NCBI GenBank assembly: GCA_949361645.1 | Contig: OX442421.1 | Span: forward strand, 1,018,501-1,082,500 | Length of the DNA stretch: 64,000 nucleotides | DNA from: Spongilla lacustris | Lineage: Eukaryota; Porifera; Demospongiae; Spongillida; Spongillidae | Reading direction: 5' to 3' | Shown here: positions 11,381 through 22,822 of the stretch, one piece after another | Layout: each line of letters begins with the position of its first letter | Position numbering within the stretch: the first letter of the stretch is position 1 | Program-made: the position numbers and the translations under genes | Notes under the pieces: model-generated | Database searches by the model: none | What the model was told of the DNA's origin: nothing | Seen by the model: the letters and a program-made list of their open reading frames with translations, nothing else

Positions 11381-11747
11381 GAACGTACACACCTCTCTGA
11401 ACGTACACGCGTACCAGTGGCGTGGTGGCCAGGGGGGGCCGGGGGGGCAATTGCCCCCCCTGCGGGGCTTAAAAATGGGGGCGCCACCGAGCACAAGGGG
11501 CGCCTTAAAACTGAAAGTTTTACTTTTCCGTACGTACATTATACCTACTGGCTAGGCAATTAAAAAAAAATTGAATCGGTAATCACTTGTTAGAACCAAG
11601 CCCTTCAGGCGCCCAGCCCCCTTGGAATAAAGTACTATTGATATTTGACCGTATCATGTGTTATTAGAATATAGAGATTACCGGGCCCCCACCAAAAATA
11701 AATATCTCGTACGTGTTTAAACGAGCACATCTTCTAACGCTTCCGCG

Positions 11748-11810
11748 TAGTTGGGCGTAGCCCGACCTTCGCGTTTTGGCGATACGCGAAGGTCGGGCTA
11801 CGCCCAACTA
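11748..11810. mobile_element. 63-bp perfect palindrome with 9-bp target duplication
   Basis: Arms of 27 bp starting TAGTTGGGCGTAGCCCGACC surround a 9-bp loop, and the whole is flanked by GCTTCCGCG at 11739-11747 and 11811-11819. It is inserted in the hAT element. Confidence 0.9.
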
Positions 11811-12234
11811 GCTTCCGCGTACCTGTTCAGGAAAGAACTGGTATCCACAGGATTTTTAAGTACAGCACACAGCTGCGTTCATGATTATGAAGATACGCTC
11901 ATTTAAGGACGAAGCTTGGGTGCGAAGGGGGGAAGCTTATTCGTGGTACTTTACGGTACATTGCTCTTTGTCAATCATTTTAAAAAGACGTTAATGCATA
12001 GTCGGATCGGAATACATTTTCAGTTGTAAGAAGTGTTGGATGGAAAATAGCAATTTTATGCATAGGTTTGGTTATGACTTGATGCATTTAGGTCGGTGTG
12101 GGCAGAGGGGTTATTAAATTTTGCACAACTGAGTCTTCAATAAGTTTTATAGTTTTTACGAGGAATCAGAACATGGTGATCTGCGTGAACATGACAAAGA
12201 AGAGACTGATCATGAGCAAGCTGTCACTGATGAC

Positions 12235-12475
12235 ATGCGTATAGAGAAATATACACACCAGTACCACGTTCTGGATGCTTTTTCTGAATTGTGCATCCAG
12301 TATTCGATAGCAGTTGCAGTACGCAGCTTTTCGGCACTAAAGAGAGTTAAAAAAAAAAAGACGTCACTGATCTACCATGGCGCAAGAAAGGTTAGAAGGG
12401 CTCATGTTGATGACAGTAGAGAAGAAATTTCTTATTAATACGTTCCTTTCTAATCAGTGTAAGGCCATTGTACAG
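12235..12475 (+). pseudogene. hAT transposase C-terminal dimerisation relic
   Basis: One frame gives SIAVAVRSFSALKRVK; after a poly-A run the frame shifts by one and continues as MAQERLEGLMLMTVEKKFL. Together they match the hAT dimerisation block (AERSFSALRRLKTYLR...QERL.GL.L). The frame break falls in a run of A (12345-12359), so polymerase slippage or assembly error is possible. No DDE core is present in this copy. Confidence 0.85.
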
Positions 12476-12660
12476 CAAAGTTCCATCCGAATTGTCCACC
12501 GTTCGGTTAGCGCATGCGCGCAATACTGTATATTTTATTATTCACTCTTACAGCGAGCGTTTTAAAATGGGCTTCGGGGGGGGGGGGGGGGGGGGGGGGG
12601 CGCCAAAATATGCAAGTGCCCCCCCAGCCAATAAATAGCCACCACGCCACTGACGCGTAC

Positions 12661-13359
12661 CCCCTCGATCCTTCCCCCACAGCCTTGCATGAATATGATT
12701 GGATTAGAATTCCATTTGCAGCACACATGGAGTCTCTAATACGGCGAAGTGAGTCAGGCGATCCCCAATTTTGGTGTACTTTTCCGAAATCTAACTCAAA
12801 CCTAGCCTATCTGAGCTTAGGGTGGTGGGTGGGAGTCGAGACGGCTGACGCTTGTTTACGGATATCACTTTGTAACTCTTATACAGTGCGCCTTAGGAAT
12901 GTGGGGGTGCAGATGCTGTGCCGCTACTCGGCGATCCCCCCACCCCTGTAAGAGCCATTTCGATAATAATCTAGTTAACTTTATTTTCTTTTTTTTTAGA
13001 TCCAGACCCCCCGTGATATACATGTAGAACCAGTAAGAATGAATTTGATATAATGAACCCTTTGCATTCAGAATGATAATATGACAAACGTCTTGTCTGG
13101 AGTAAAAAAATTAAGCGGTTGTCTATATACCCACCCCTAATAAATGGTGGCATTGGTATGATGTTCCAGAGGCTGGGGGGGGGGGGGGGGGGGGTTGGTC
13201 ATTTAAATGCCTGTCCTGGTGGGCCAGAAGGTATAATAGAAGCTTGTCCAGGGGGACATTAATAAGTCTGTCCCTGGGGGAGGGGGGTAAGAACATGCAT
13301 TCTGCTGTGAGTGTGCATTCCCCAGACCCAAATTATCGAATTATGACTTTGTGCTTCAG
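12661..13359. other. Non-coding stretch with 20-G tract
   Basis: Contains a G homopolymer at 13175-13194 and GGGGG-rich low-complexity sequence around 13230-13290. No gene recognised. Confidence 0.5.
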
Positions 13360-13855
13360 GCTTGTGCCATCAGCGAGGTGGAGAGGCCCACCCCCTATGA
13401 GAACCACCCCCTCCCACAGGATCTGCAAGGCATGGCACCGGTCACCTTCCAGCCCAAGTACGAGAACGTGGAGGCTGTAAGTAGGAGCAAGGTGGGCTCC
13501 ATCCATAGTGAGAACGTACTAAATGGGGAGCAGTTGGCGTTGGCAGTAGCAAAGAACCTTCCCGGTTCAAACAGCAGGATCTACAAGAACTTGCAGCAGA
13601 CATTGTCACCCGAGGGACTGCGATATGCGGTGAGCTAGTGGTATGCAGTAGGTATGGGGGCTGAGGTGTGGCTTATAATTAAATTGCATTTGTTGTTTCA
13701 CTACACACACACACAATATCAGTACACTGTGGTATTCCATAAGGCTGCACTGTTCTATTATGTGTCCACTTCTTATGCAGATACGCCTACCAGAGTCACA
13801 GTACAGTTTAGTTGGACCTCACAACCCAAAGGAGGGAATGGAACAAGTACCCTGA
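13360..13855 (+). CDS. Receptor cytoplasmic-tail exons with tyrosine motifs
   Basis: Exon 13360-13629 (acceptor gtgcttcag, donor gtgagc, 90 codons) encodes a Pro/Ser/Asn-rich segment with PYENHP and KYENV. The last exon, 13781-13855 (acceptor ttatgcag), adds 24 residues including SQYSLVGPH and ends ...GMEQVP-stop. Tyrosines in YENx and S-x-Y-x-x-V contexts resemble SH2-docking or ITIM-like sites of signalling receptors. The last exon is paralogous to one at 35900 in the receptor gene there. No transmembrane or extracellular exons are recognisable upstream, so this is a gene 3' end or an isolated duplicate. Confidence 0.55.
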
Positions 13856-14066
13856 CTCACAGTTGCTTTCCAAAAGTAAAAGGGAATTCTACCCTGGCCT
13901 GCCTCAGCAGTTTTCTGACTCTCATCACATTTTATTCTTGTAACATTTCAAGTCCTGCTGTATGCATGCATGCTATTCTAATTTGGTAAATATGCCTATT
14001 GTAATCATTCATATTTTCAATGCCCCCCTTTGCAGGATTGCCAAGGTAACAACGTATGTTCGGTTA
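13620..14066 (+). repeat. Segmental duplicate of 35739-36160
   Basis: From the donor gtgagctagtgg through a CA microsatellite, the tail exon, and on to 'gattgccaaggtaacaacgtatg', this segment aligns in the same order and orientation with 35739-36160, with substitutions and indels. Part of it (13846-13925) also matches the 3' part of the CPEB ZZ relic at 32087-32215. Confidence 0.85.
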
Positions 14067-14536
14067 GGTCTGGGTACGAGACCAGATTCTGCTCATAAAG
14101 GTGGGAACGGAGTAACGGAGGAGAAGGTAGGTTTTAAATACACGAACCCATCTAGGAAGCGACATACACACACGACGACGTATTATTATGCTTACCTTTG
14201 ATCTAATTATACGTGTGATATTGTATTTTGTATAAGTATTATGGCTGTGCTTGCCATGCACTGTTTTAATACGTTGGAGCTATAGTTAAGATGCAAAGAG
14301 AACGAAAACGGAATGACTCATGCAGGCGAGCCTGCGGGACGATGATTTTATGTTACACTTGTTTATATATAACGTGCTGGTGCTTTTTAAATAGAATTCC
14401 ATGCCAACTAGTTGGACGGCTAGCGCTGATTTTTCCAGAGATAATATTCCTTCCCTCCCGTTTCAAAGGTGCTGTGTACCTGAAAAGATCCATATTCAAG
14501 TACTGGAGGGAGGCAGATCCTGGTGACACCAATGCA

Positions 14537-14631
14537 GATGCTACAGGCTACCTCTGAGCAGGCCAAAACCATTGTTAGGGAGAACATAGTAAACGGAATC
14601 ATACAGACAGACACCACCAATCATCAGGTGA
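14537..14631 (+). other. Exon-like open segment
   Basis: A stretch reading QMLQATSEQAKTIVREN...TTNHQ ends at a good donor (cag|gtgagg). The upstream boundary and family are unknown. It may be a remnant exon. Confidence 0.25.
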
Positions 14632-14864
14632 GGGGACTTTCATGTGTATTCTTTCAAAGCATTGGATGGTGCAATTGGAGTGTGATCATTATCAGCTGAC
14701 ATTTAGGGGACATTGAGGGGACATTTAGAGGACATTTAGTAATCCTAGGCAGGGGTGTGTGCTATGGGGCATTCACCAAGTTATGTTTTTGGGTCAGAAG
14801 TGACCCATTGTTCTGCATGCTGGTCATTTAGCGGGATGTTTAGGGAGCATGTAGGCATTCTTCT

Positions 14865-14923
14865 TACATTAGGGAGCATGTAGGCATTCTTACATTAGGG
14901 AGCATGTTGGCATTCTTCTTACA
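14865..14923. repeat. Short tandem repeat (acattagggagcatg...)
   Basis: Three imperfect ~26-bp units of 'acattagggagcatgtagg' plus 'cattctt', immediately left of foldback copy 2. Preceded (14700-14745) by repeats of 'ggggacattta'. Confidence 0.8.
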
Positions 14924-15204
14924 CAAGATAAAAAACATTCTCTCTGAGAAAGTTAGTGGTATATAGGATTTGAAGGCAATGGTGGTGTAAAAAGGAAGGG
15001 AACAAGCGATCAACGATGGTACAATTTTTTTAATAGTCCTATATTTAGCACTTTTATAGTACGTACATTTTACATTGCTAAATATAGGACTATTAAAAAA
15101 ATTGTACCATCGTTGATCCCTTGTTCCCTTCCTTTTTACACCACCATTGCCTTCAAATCCTATATACCACTAACTTTCTCAGAGAGAATGTTTTTTATAT
15201 CTTG
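14924..15204. repeat. Long hairpin, copy 2
   Basis: Arms of about 127 bp pair almost perfectly (one mismatch and a 2-bp gap) around a 25-bp loop. The middle ~30 bp of the arms differ completely from copy 1, yet still pair with each other. Confidence 0.97.
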
Positions 15205-15307
15205 TTTCATTCTTTTTTTTTTATAAGTGACTACTAGTATATAGGTGTACATGTACTTTGTAACCCGTACATACTTGAAGTAAATACGATTGTATGACAA
15301 AATCTAG

Positions 15308-15623
15308 CCGTTGTAATTCCCATGATTATTGCCTAGCAACACACATTTGCTGCTGTTCTAGTTCCAAACTCGGGCGCCAAGCTTTCCCTCTACGAAGCTT
15401 GTTTCTCGTCTTATAATAGAAACTTGCACCGCAACAGAATTCTTTTCCTGTCGCCACCTTTTAGAAGCTCCAGATTTGCTCTGTACATGGCGGCACGAGC
15501 AGACGCCCGCCTTTGTTCCACATCAGCATCGTACCGAATTCGGGAGGACTCTAACTCGTCGTCTTGATTTTGGAGGTATTCCTCTCGTCACTTAGCTCTC
15601 CTCATTCGTTCCCGTGAAGGCAT
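15308..15623 (-). pseudogene. Degenerate copy of the small basic ORF
   Basis: Aligns with the 4159-4512 ORF at nucleotide level but has a stop at codon 12 and several indels. The shared segment includes the YDAD..EQRRASAR region. Confidence 0.8.
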
Positions 15624-15940
15624 TTTGACGTGACAACGCTAAAGCTAGTTAAGCAATACCATAAAATTCTAATTAAAATTCTAATTATACGTATGGTTAT
15701 TGTCATGGGAACGCTTGTGTTTGGTACTCGGACGCTTTATGCCAAACAGTTACATGTATTAGTATATCTGACATCAAGGGGCAGTCGGTAGGTATTGGCG
15801 TAATTGGCACTCTCTAAAACTGTTCCTAACGGTACTCGGACGTAATTATTGCTATATACCAAACATGTATATCTGACATCAAGGGGCAGTCGGTAGGATT
15901 TTTCTACGATTTTTGGTGTAACTGGCGCTCTTTAAAACCT

Positions 15941-16301
15941 GAATCGTAACAAGGACTTCAACGGCTTTCTTGTGTGTGGTAGTTTGCTCATGGCATGCAA
16001 AGGCAACAGTAGCATCCTTCCAGTTAGAAAACCCACCACAGACAAAGGGTGAATGTTGCCAGAGGTTCAACTTTCCTTCATTGACGGCTTTAACGCAAGT
16101 GTGGCAAAACGAGAGGTCTTGAGAGCTATTGTAGTGTAGCCAGTGCCAGTTGGAAAAGCAGTTACGATTAAATGAACGCTTTACCATTTTTTTCTTGCCG
16201 AACGTGTGCATAGGAAATACACATTTCAACGGCTGATTAGGCGCAACGCCCACGTTTGGTGGTTTAAGCTCAGGAACACTTACAGTATTCATACCCGCCA
16301 T
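15941..16301 (-). pseudogene. TTF-type zinc finger of a hAT-like transposase, truncated
   Basis: The ORF starts at 16301 and encodes about 120 residues: a short N-terminus, then VFPMHTFGKKKMVKRSFN, WLHYNSSQDLSFCHTCVKA and GFSNWKDATVAF..HE. These are the C..F.R.F..WLHY....D..FC..C and W.DA...F..H signatures of the TTF-type zinc finger preceding the DUF4371/hAT catalytic region. The frame then runs out into foldback copy 2, which truncates it; the remaining 20 codons (to 15879) are foreign. No catalytic domain is visible nearby. Confidence 0.88.
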
Positions 16302-16597
16302 CTACACATGCTTCAGCTGCAACTATGATCACAATGAATATTTAAAATCGATAATCACATATATCAATAACTTTAGTTAATAACTTATAATTAGGCCAAA
16401 AACCTGTACGGCTTTGGCCGTACAGGCCGTAGTGGTTGCTGCGGCCCTGCTACATATATGAAGAGAGCACACGTCATTCTTAGCATTTACAGAAGAGCAT
16501 TGTCTAAATGCAGGGGTATTACAGAATTCAGTGCCTTAATAATAAGTTACCTCTTACAGTGTGCTTATCAAGCAATCCTTTTCTTTGTGGTGTGTGA

Positions 16598-16790
16598 TCC
16601 AAGCCCTACGATGACCCAAGAATTCTACCATGTTTGCACTCCTGTCAGCAATGTCTCCACCATGAGATAGAGAAAAGTGGTTCCCAACTAGTGTTTAAAT
16701 GTCCCACCTGCGAACGAAGCACCAGCATCCCAGTGGGAGGGGCCAGTGCTCTACCTTAGAACCTCCATCTTGGATTTGAAGTAGAGGTAG
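16598..16790 (+). pseudogene. TRIM-type RING finger relic
   Basis: The frame reads PRILPCLHSCQQCL...FKCPTCERSTSIPVGGASALP, a TAG, then NLHLGFEVEVAELQ. This matches the second half of TRIM RING domains (LPCLHS.C..CL....F.CP.CR....IP..GA..LP.N). The stop and absence of the first RING cysteines or B-boxes make it a relic. Confidence 0.7.
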
Positions 16791-16799
16791 CTGAACTTC

Positions 16800-19700
16800 A
16801 GGTCACCACCAGGTCGGCCCTTGCTGGTCAGAGGAAGCAATATACTTAGAAATTATAACTTAGAAATTATACAGGTATAATTTCTATCTTACCTAGAATT
16901 GTAAGTGTGGCATGGTAAACATATGTGTGGTTTGAGCACGATAGCCCACAGCTTACCACCTGTGCTACTCATCTTCTGGTGTACTGGACCTGGGATTTTT
17001 AATCCAGTGCTTATATATTATTAACTTTGGGTTTGAGTCTACATAAATTTAGTACCCTAAAATTACTCCCTAGCACAAGTTCATTTTCTACATAGGTAGA
17101 GCACTTCAGTCATTCAAGCTTTCTTGGCACCCCACGGCCGTTCCGTAATGGACATTAGGTTTGTAATTAGAGAATGATTGTAAACATTACGGTATATCGG
17201 CACAAAACATGCACAAAAGTTGCCATTTGTTTGGCGATTTTTTATTCCCATCCAGACGGTGACAAAAATCTAAAAAGTATAACACGAGGTTTCCCAGGGT
17301 ATCTCCTCCTTATTAAAAAATCCAGCGCATTTTATACCCCTATGGATCGACGTATATATTGATTGCGCATTATTTGGATCGTATTTTATTTACAAACTAT
17401 GTTCGATTCACTCGTCTAGTACGCCACAACTGCCACATTCTAGAGCCCCAGTTCTTACCACTGCTAGCGTCCAAGTGTAGTTCTCGCAGTATGTGAATAG
17501 TCTCTCTCTGGACGCTTTTTCTGTGAGAAGTTGTTACCTTCGCAAAACTGTTGACATCAATAAATCATCCGCGCGAGTACTACGTGCATGGCAATATATA
17601 GGATTTGACGATCTGGAACTGTCTGTACCTTGTGCTTATAAAAAAAATCTTCTATTTCGCTTTGTAACCATAAGCGCTGATCATGTAGGGTGCAATTAAA
17701 ACCTGTATTTGCACCCAGTGTACATGTACACTTGTACGGTACCTGGCCTCCTTTGCAGTAGCCATGGCTGTATGCATAATGGCTCCCCCTTCAGTTAATA
17801 GCTGGTTGGTCATAAAGGTCATAAAATTTTCATGGTGCAATGGCTTCAGCATAGGTCTTTAGAACCATGATTCCAGGCAGCCTGCCTGGAATTTTTGATT
17901 TCTTATTAGCTTGCTGAGAGTGTATTTGCTAAAATGTACAGTACGTGGTCAGTGAATGTATACATCGATGATGAATTTTGAGTCTGTCATATGTCTAGAT
18001 CATGCATCTTTAAGGTGTGGTCTTTGTAGATGGTATGCTGCTGCACAGCCAGATGGCCACAGGCTTTGCAAGATTCACTTGGACATGCCAATCTCAATTA
18101 TACAATAATACAAGAGTAATTGAGAGTACTACTGTAAATGGTCAAGCAAGCTCAAAGTGACTTTCCATATGTGACCATGTATAGTAAAGCAGTTGGTGAG
18201 GTCATGGGTCTGTAGTCAAGAATGCAGTGCATGCTATGGTGCACCGTGGATTTCTATATAAATAGATACATGTTGGCCAAGCAGTGTCCATGTTGACAAT
18301 TTGAAATTACAGTGTCCACCACCCAGTACATATTTGGTGCATGATGTACATGAAATGCAAGGACAACGTTCAAAGGCTGAAAGGCATAATGCAACAACAC
18401 AAGCGTTTGTCCTACACTGGAAGCCGGAAAACTACCATCAAAGCGACCTTTACACTCGGCCGTTTATTTTAACCTGTAACCGCCATCTTGGAAAATGCCA
18501 TATTCAAGGGCTTTACAATAGCCGTCAGAAAAAGCGTCCATCTTAGAACACGCTATACATTTATACACCCATCTGTCCACTATACCGAGTATAAGGGATT
18601 TTCACATCTCTGTGGCAGTTGGGGCAAACAAGCCTCGTGTTCGTACCCTATTCGACATAGGTATGGTAGCTTCCGCAATTACAGTTTTGCGTAGGAGAGT
18701 GCTGCCAAGACAGGACTTGCACTGTTCTCATCAGGAGAGATTACACTATCCATCCGTTCGTTAGTTATGTGCATCACTACAACCAAAGACTAGTAGCAGA
18801 GCGAATTCCATTCGCACGTGGTTGCCAGGTCGATAATTAGTAGGTAACTAGGTAGTTAATATTCATCACGGGCGGAGGCCTAATGTCCAACTTTTCAATG
18901 TATTGAAACGGCCGTGACCCCGCACATATGCGGTGCGATAAGGTATCATTAAAGTGTGCACCATTTCCCTTCCAAATTATGTACATGTACCTAATAAAGA
19001 AGTCATATGTACCATCATGTACAAATGGGCTGTATGCCTTTGATCATCGATATTGAAGACGTCCTCTGGTCGATACTTCTCAATGGCAGAGAATGACCAC
19101 CTCATCTGAGAAGTTGTTCCTGTTCAACACATGTACACGTAGCAACGGTCCCGGAGCAGAGGGGTGTGGCAAGTGACCCATCGCATGAGGCCTGGGCACA
19201 AGCAGAAGTGATATCAATATATATATATATCTCATAATCATTTTGCCTTTTAGCCCTCTGCCGATTCATAAGTCATGGTTGACTTAATCCTTCTTTACAT
19301 AGTATTTCATAGATTTTATAACCTAATATTAACATCTAGATGTCAGCCACACGTTCACATACAGCCACACCCACACTGCTTGTCTGTTAACAGGCAGGCC
19401 CATCCACACTCACCATCTTCCGAGTAGTGCATTAAGCAGCGAGTAACTGGCCCCCTCTCCTGCTGCATGGTGCTGCTCGTCCCTATACCAAACCATTGTT
19501 ACGACCGATGTACTGTCAGGTACAATACCACCTGGAATGGAGTCAGGGATATGGAAAAGTGGTGGATGTAGGAATTGAGCAGAGGACTAAAAAGGGGGGC
19601 AGGTGTATCACACCATGAAGAGGGCACACTGCATTCTTACCATTCAAGGCAAAAGTGACATGGATGGGTGTATCCATGGTTGCAAAGAGCATTAAGGATG

Positions 19701-21080
19701 AATTCCAGTTGCTGTGTGCATGACATACTGGCAATGAGGTTAATGGAAGACAATGTCAAGATACTGCAATCATGCTCGCTCACTCACTCACCTTGGGGTG
19801 GTGGGATCCTCCAGGTGTGGGGATAGTGGCTCCTCCAATATACATCTAAATTAAATTACTTTAGCTAGTGTGATTTGTGTACACTTGACTAGTTGGCGTC
19901 TGCACTTGACACATGAGCTGTTTTTCACACGTGTCGTGTAATTCAGTATATTCATTGTCACCTTTCGGCATACATTAGATGTACACGGCACCTCCTGCCT
20001 GGATGTACTGTTGCTTATGTTGTCATACAACCCCATGATGACCCTATGTAGGATTAGGTCTTGACTGATTGTAATCACGCGCATTGCATGTGATAATACA
20101 ATACACTACATCTCCCCTTCCCAAGTGCACTGCATGCACATTACCCTTCCCACAATGTCAAATATTCGTTCTTCTTTCTGCTGTCTTCACTCCATGCACT
20201 CCCTTGCTTCTGTGTCTTTGTCCGCCGGCTTTCCCGCATATATTCTCTTGGGCATACGCTTATTCTTGCACCCTCTCTTGCACTGTCCCTGCATGTACTA
20301 TTTCCTGCTTTTCACGATCCTGCCTCATTGGGCTCAGGCTATCTTGCCTCTATTGGCTCAGGCCATTTTGCCTCTCTTGGCTTTGGCTCAGGCCATCTTG
20401 CCTTCTGTAAAGGAATTTGTATCAAGGGGTATAGCTTTTTTGTAAAACGTTACAATTCATACATGTAACTGTGATTATATGAATTCATCATTTAATATTT
20501 TATGACCACATCATGCATAAGAATAATTTACTTTTTCAATTACATGTATACACAGGAAGTAATGGCTATTCATGATGAAGTCCGGAACACATTGGAACAC
20601 AATGACAAGGTATACTCACCAATATTTGTCTCCTTTACTTATTGTCCCTCCCTAGAAACGCCATCATCAACTATATGGTGTGTGTCATCGATATCATCCA
20701 CTGTGCTGTGTAGCTATGATGGGATGACCTAATGAATTGCATCATGTTGCTGGAACCAAGTGGCTGAAGACATTAATGTCTGATGTAGTTTGCATATATC
20801 TTTTATTTTATTGTGTTTCTCGTATTATATTATCCAGGGAGGGGGGGGCAAAATAATAATTTTATAGTCACCATCCTAAAAATTCAAATCAAGGGCCACC
20901 ATGCAGACAACACCAGATTAGGTGTCCCACAGACACAACAACCACCTGCTATTGTTTTAAAAAAAAAACGAGTCCTTCACCGTTCACATTAGTCATTACG
21001 TCATGGCAGGAGTGGCCCGGCCGCGGCGGGGATGTATGAATAAACGTATACAATTTGTTTAGCTGACCTCAAAAACCATA
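16800..21080. other. Non-coding stretch, no gene supported
   Basis: Only short, unsupported ORFs. Noted: an imperfect minisatellite at 20325-20405 ('ggctcaggccatcttgcctct' type units), a TA repeat near 19218, and an exon-like piece at 20561-20609 (EVMAIHDEVRNTLEHNDK between cacag and gtatac) whose family I cannot name. Confidence 0.5.
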
Positions 21081-21084
21081 ATTG

Positions 21085-21235
21085 CACAGATATTTGTTGG
21101 AGTATAAAACCTTCGGATTTGCGTATAAAAAACACGCCTCCTCAGTGTACATTTATTTATAGAGAGGGTGGCAGCTGAGATGGTGTGACTCAGCGCAATT
21201 TTTGGAAGGGCACGACACTGGCGTGCCCTAAACAT
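21085..21235. repeat. Dispersed repeat shared with 63430-63522
   Basis: 'tggagtataaaacctt(c/t)gg' and 'gtgactcagcgcaatttttg' blocks recur in the same orientation and order near the right end of the window, with a longer spacer here. Confidence 0.8.
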
Positions 21236-21440
21236 TTTAAAAATGAGAAGTACCCATACTAAAGTACGCGTTTTTGTGTCGACCGAATAATCAGGTATAT
21301 GGGGTGAGTGGTCCGGTTAAAACACTTTGTAATTATATGACGTTCATAACACTTGATATGAGTGGATCCAATATCAAATCAAAGTCTTGAAATGTGTGGC
21401 ACTATATAAAAGTAAAAAATAATTAGTAAGGCATAAACAT

Positions 21441-21566
21441 CAATCCAAATTATTTCAATCCAAAATCGTTGGATTGTTTTTCAATCCAACGCTAACATGT
21501 TAAATATTTGGATTGTTTACTAATCCATATGTATTTCAATCCAAGGGATTGAAATACATTTGGATT
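21441..21566. repeat. Cluster of CAATCCAA / TTGGATTG words
   Basis: About nine occurrences of TTGGATTG or its complement in 125 bp, forming several mutually complementary pairs. Confidence 0.75.
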
Positions 21567-22560
21567 GCGGAGTGCCCGACTTTTTTAACAATATAATAAT
21601 ATATATAATTATGCATGTATACCTACTCTTATGTTACTCATATTTTTATGTGATGGTGTGCTTATCAACTCAATCGTGTCAAGTTTTTCATAGAAAGACT
21701 GCTCTTTTAAGAGAGGGTCAGAGTGGACCAACATATGGGTAGATTCTCTTGCTATGTGAGGGTGTGCTTTCAATACCTACATGTATACAGTTAAGTAATC
21801 TTGCACAACAGATTGCATATACTGTTTAGATATGAAAACCTCTGTGCTAAATAAGGTGTGCTTTTTAATATATTGTGAGCTTCTAGCTGTGTGCATTATT
21901 CACCCATAAGTTATAGATAATGGGAAAGGTTGCAGTTTTATACAAAGGTGTGCTTTGCATCGTGATGTTGGATCATAGTGTGTGCTGTTGCTTAAATGTG
22001 TCTGCTTAAACAGATGTTTGTGTTAGGTTCTTATGCGGCTATAGCGTCTCAACAAAGTTAGAAAGAGCACCAATCTTGATGCTGACTAAAGTGTTGGCTT
22101 TACAAATTTTAAGAGGATCAAAGTAGTGAATTACAGCTTCATCAACACAAGTTAAATGTGCAGCACATTATATAATTGATAATACTGTTATCACGCAGGG
22201 ATATTCCAAGGTAGCCAAAATGTGTAAAACCTGAATTGTGCCTGCTGCAAAATTGCAAATCTAATCTTGGATAGAAGGATCTAGAGAAACTCGTTTATGC
22301 AGGGGTGGACCATTTACAATGTATAAATGACTATGACTTTTATGTTGCTTTCATTACACAATTTTTTATTTTGCTCTTGCCAATGCCTGAATGAAAGAAA
22401 TATGTAAATTAACGCAGGGTCGGGTTGGGGGGGGGGGGAAGAGATGAACATACGCCCACCTCCACCCCCCCTCCCCTTGCGCCTCATCGAGCGAACGCCT
22501 ATGGTCACGAATCACATATGCTTTCTCTGTAAAATGTTTATATATAAGTACATTTTGCTA

Positions 22561-22745
22561 ACAGGCAGCTGGGTCCGGGGGAGACCAGGTTGCCTAGGCA
22601 TTTGGGTCCGGGATAATTAATTTTTTGCATCTAGGCATCTAGGTCCGGGGGGACCCACATGCCTAGGCAACTGGGTCCGGGGGGGACCCAGTTGCCTAGG
22701 CATATGGGTCCCCCCGGACCCAAAATGGGGGGGGGACCCGTATGC
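22561..22745. repeat. GC-rich cluster of GCCTAGGCA / TGGGTCC palindromes
   Basis: Repeated modules of GCCTAGGCA followed by TGGGTCCGGGGG in both orientations, including a perfect 17-bp inverted repeat at 22661-22701. It is a GC island in AT-rich surroundings. Confidence 0.8.
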
Positions 22746-22822
22746 CTGTGACACCGACCATCACCAAATGAATTTTACTGATGAAAGTGGTATGGTTGTG
22801 CTATGAACACAAACAGTTTAGC

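Larger units (their letters stand above)
11415..12652 (+). mobile_element. Decayed hAT transposon with 8-bp target duplication
   Basis: Terminal inverted repeats CAGTGGCGTGGTGGCC / GGCTATTTATTGG-preceded GCCACCACGCCACTG are flanked by perfect ACGCGTAC on both sides (11407-11414 and 12653-12660). CAG-type ends and 8-bp duplications are hallmarks of hAT. Subterminal G/C homopolymers occur on both sides, including 25 G at 12576-12600. A broken transposase C-terminus lies inside, and a 63-bp palindrome has inserted at 11748. Confidence 0.93.
14924..15940 (-). mobile_element. Foldback element, copy 2 (inverted)
   Basis: Reverse orientation of the 3876-4876 element: hairpin 14924-15204, degenerate ORF, then the leader ending at 'tttaaaacct' (15940). 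The leader end is duplicated (15775-15825 and 15865-15940). It cuts the hAT zinc-finger ORF on its right at 15941. Confidence 0.8.

Noticed and set aside
20084..20445. Trp/Leu/Cys-rich ORF
   Set aside because: Built from a short 'ggctcaggccatcttgcc' minisatellite; no signal or domain.
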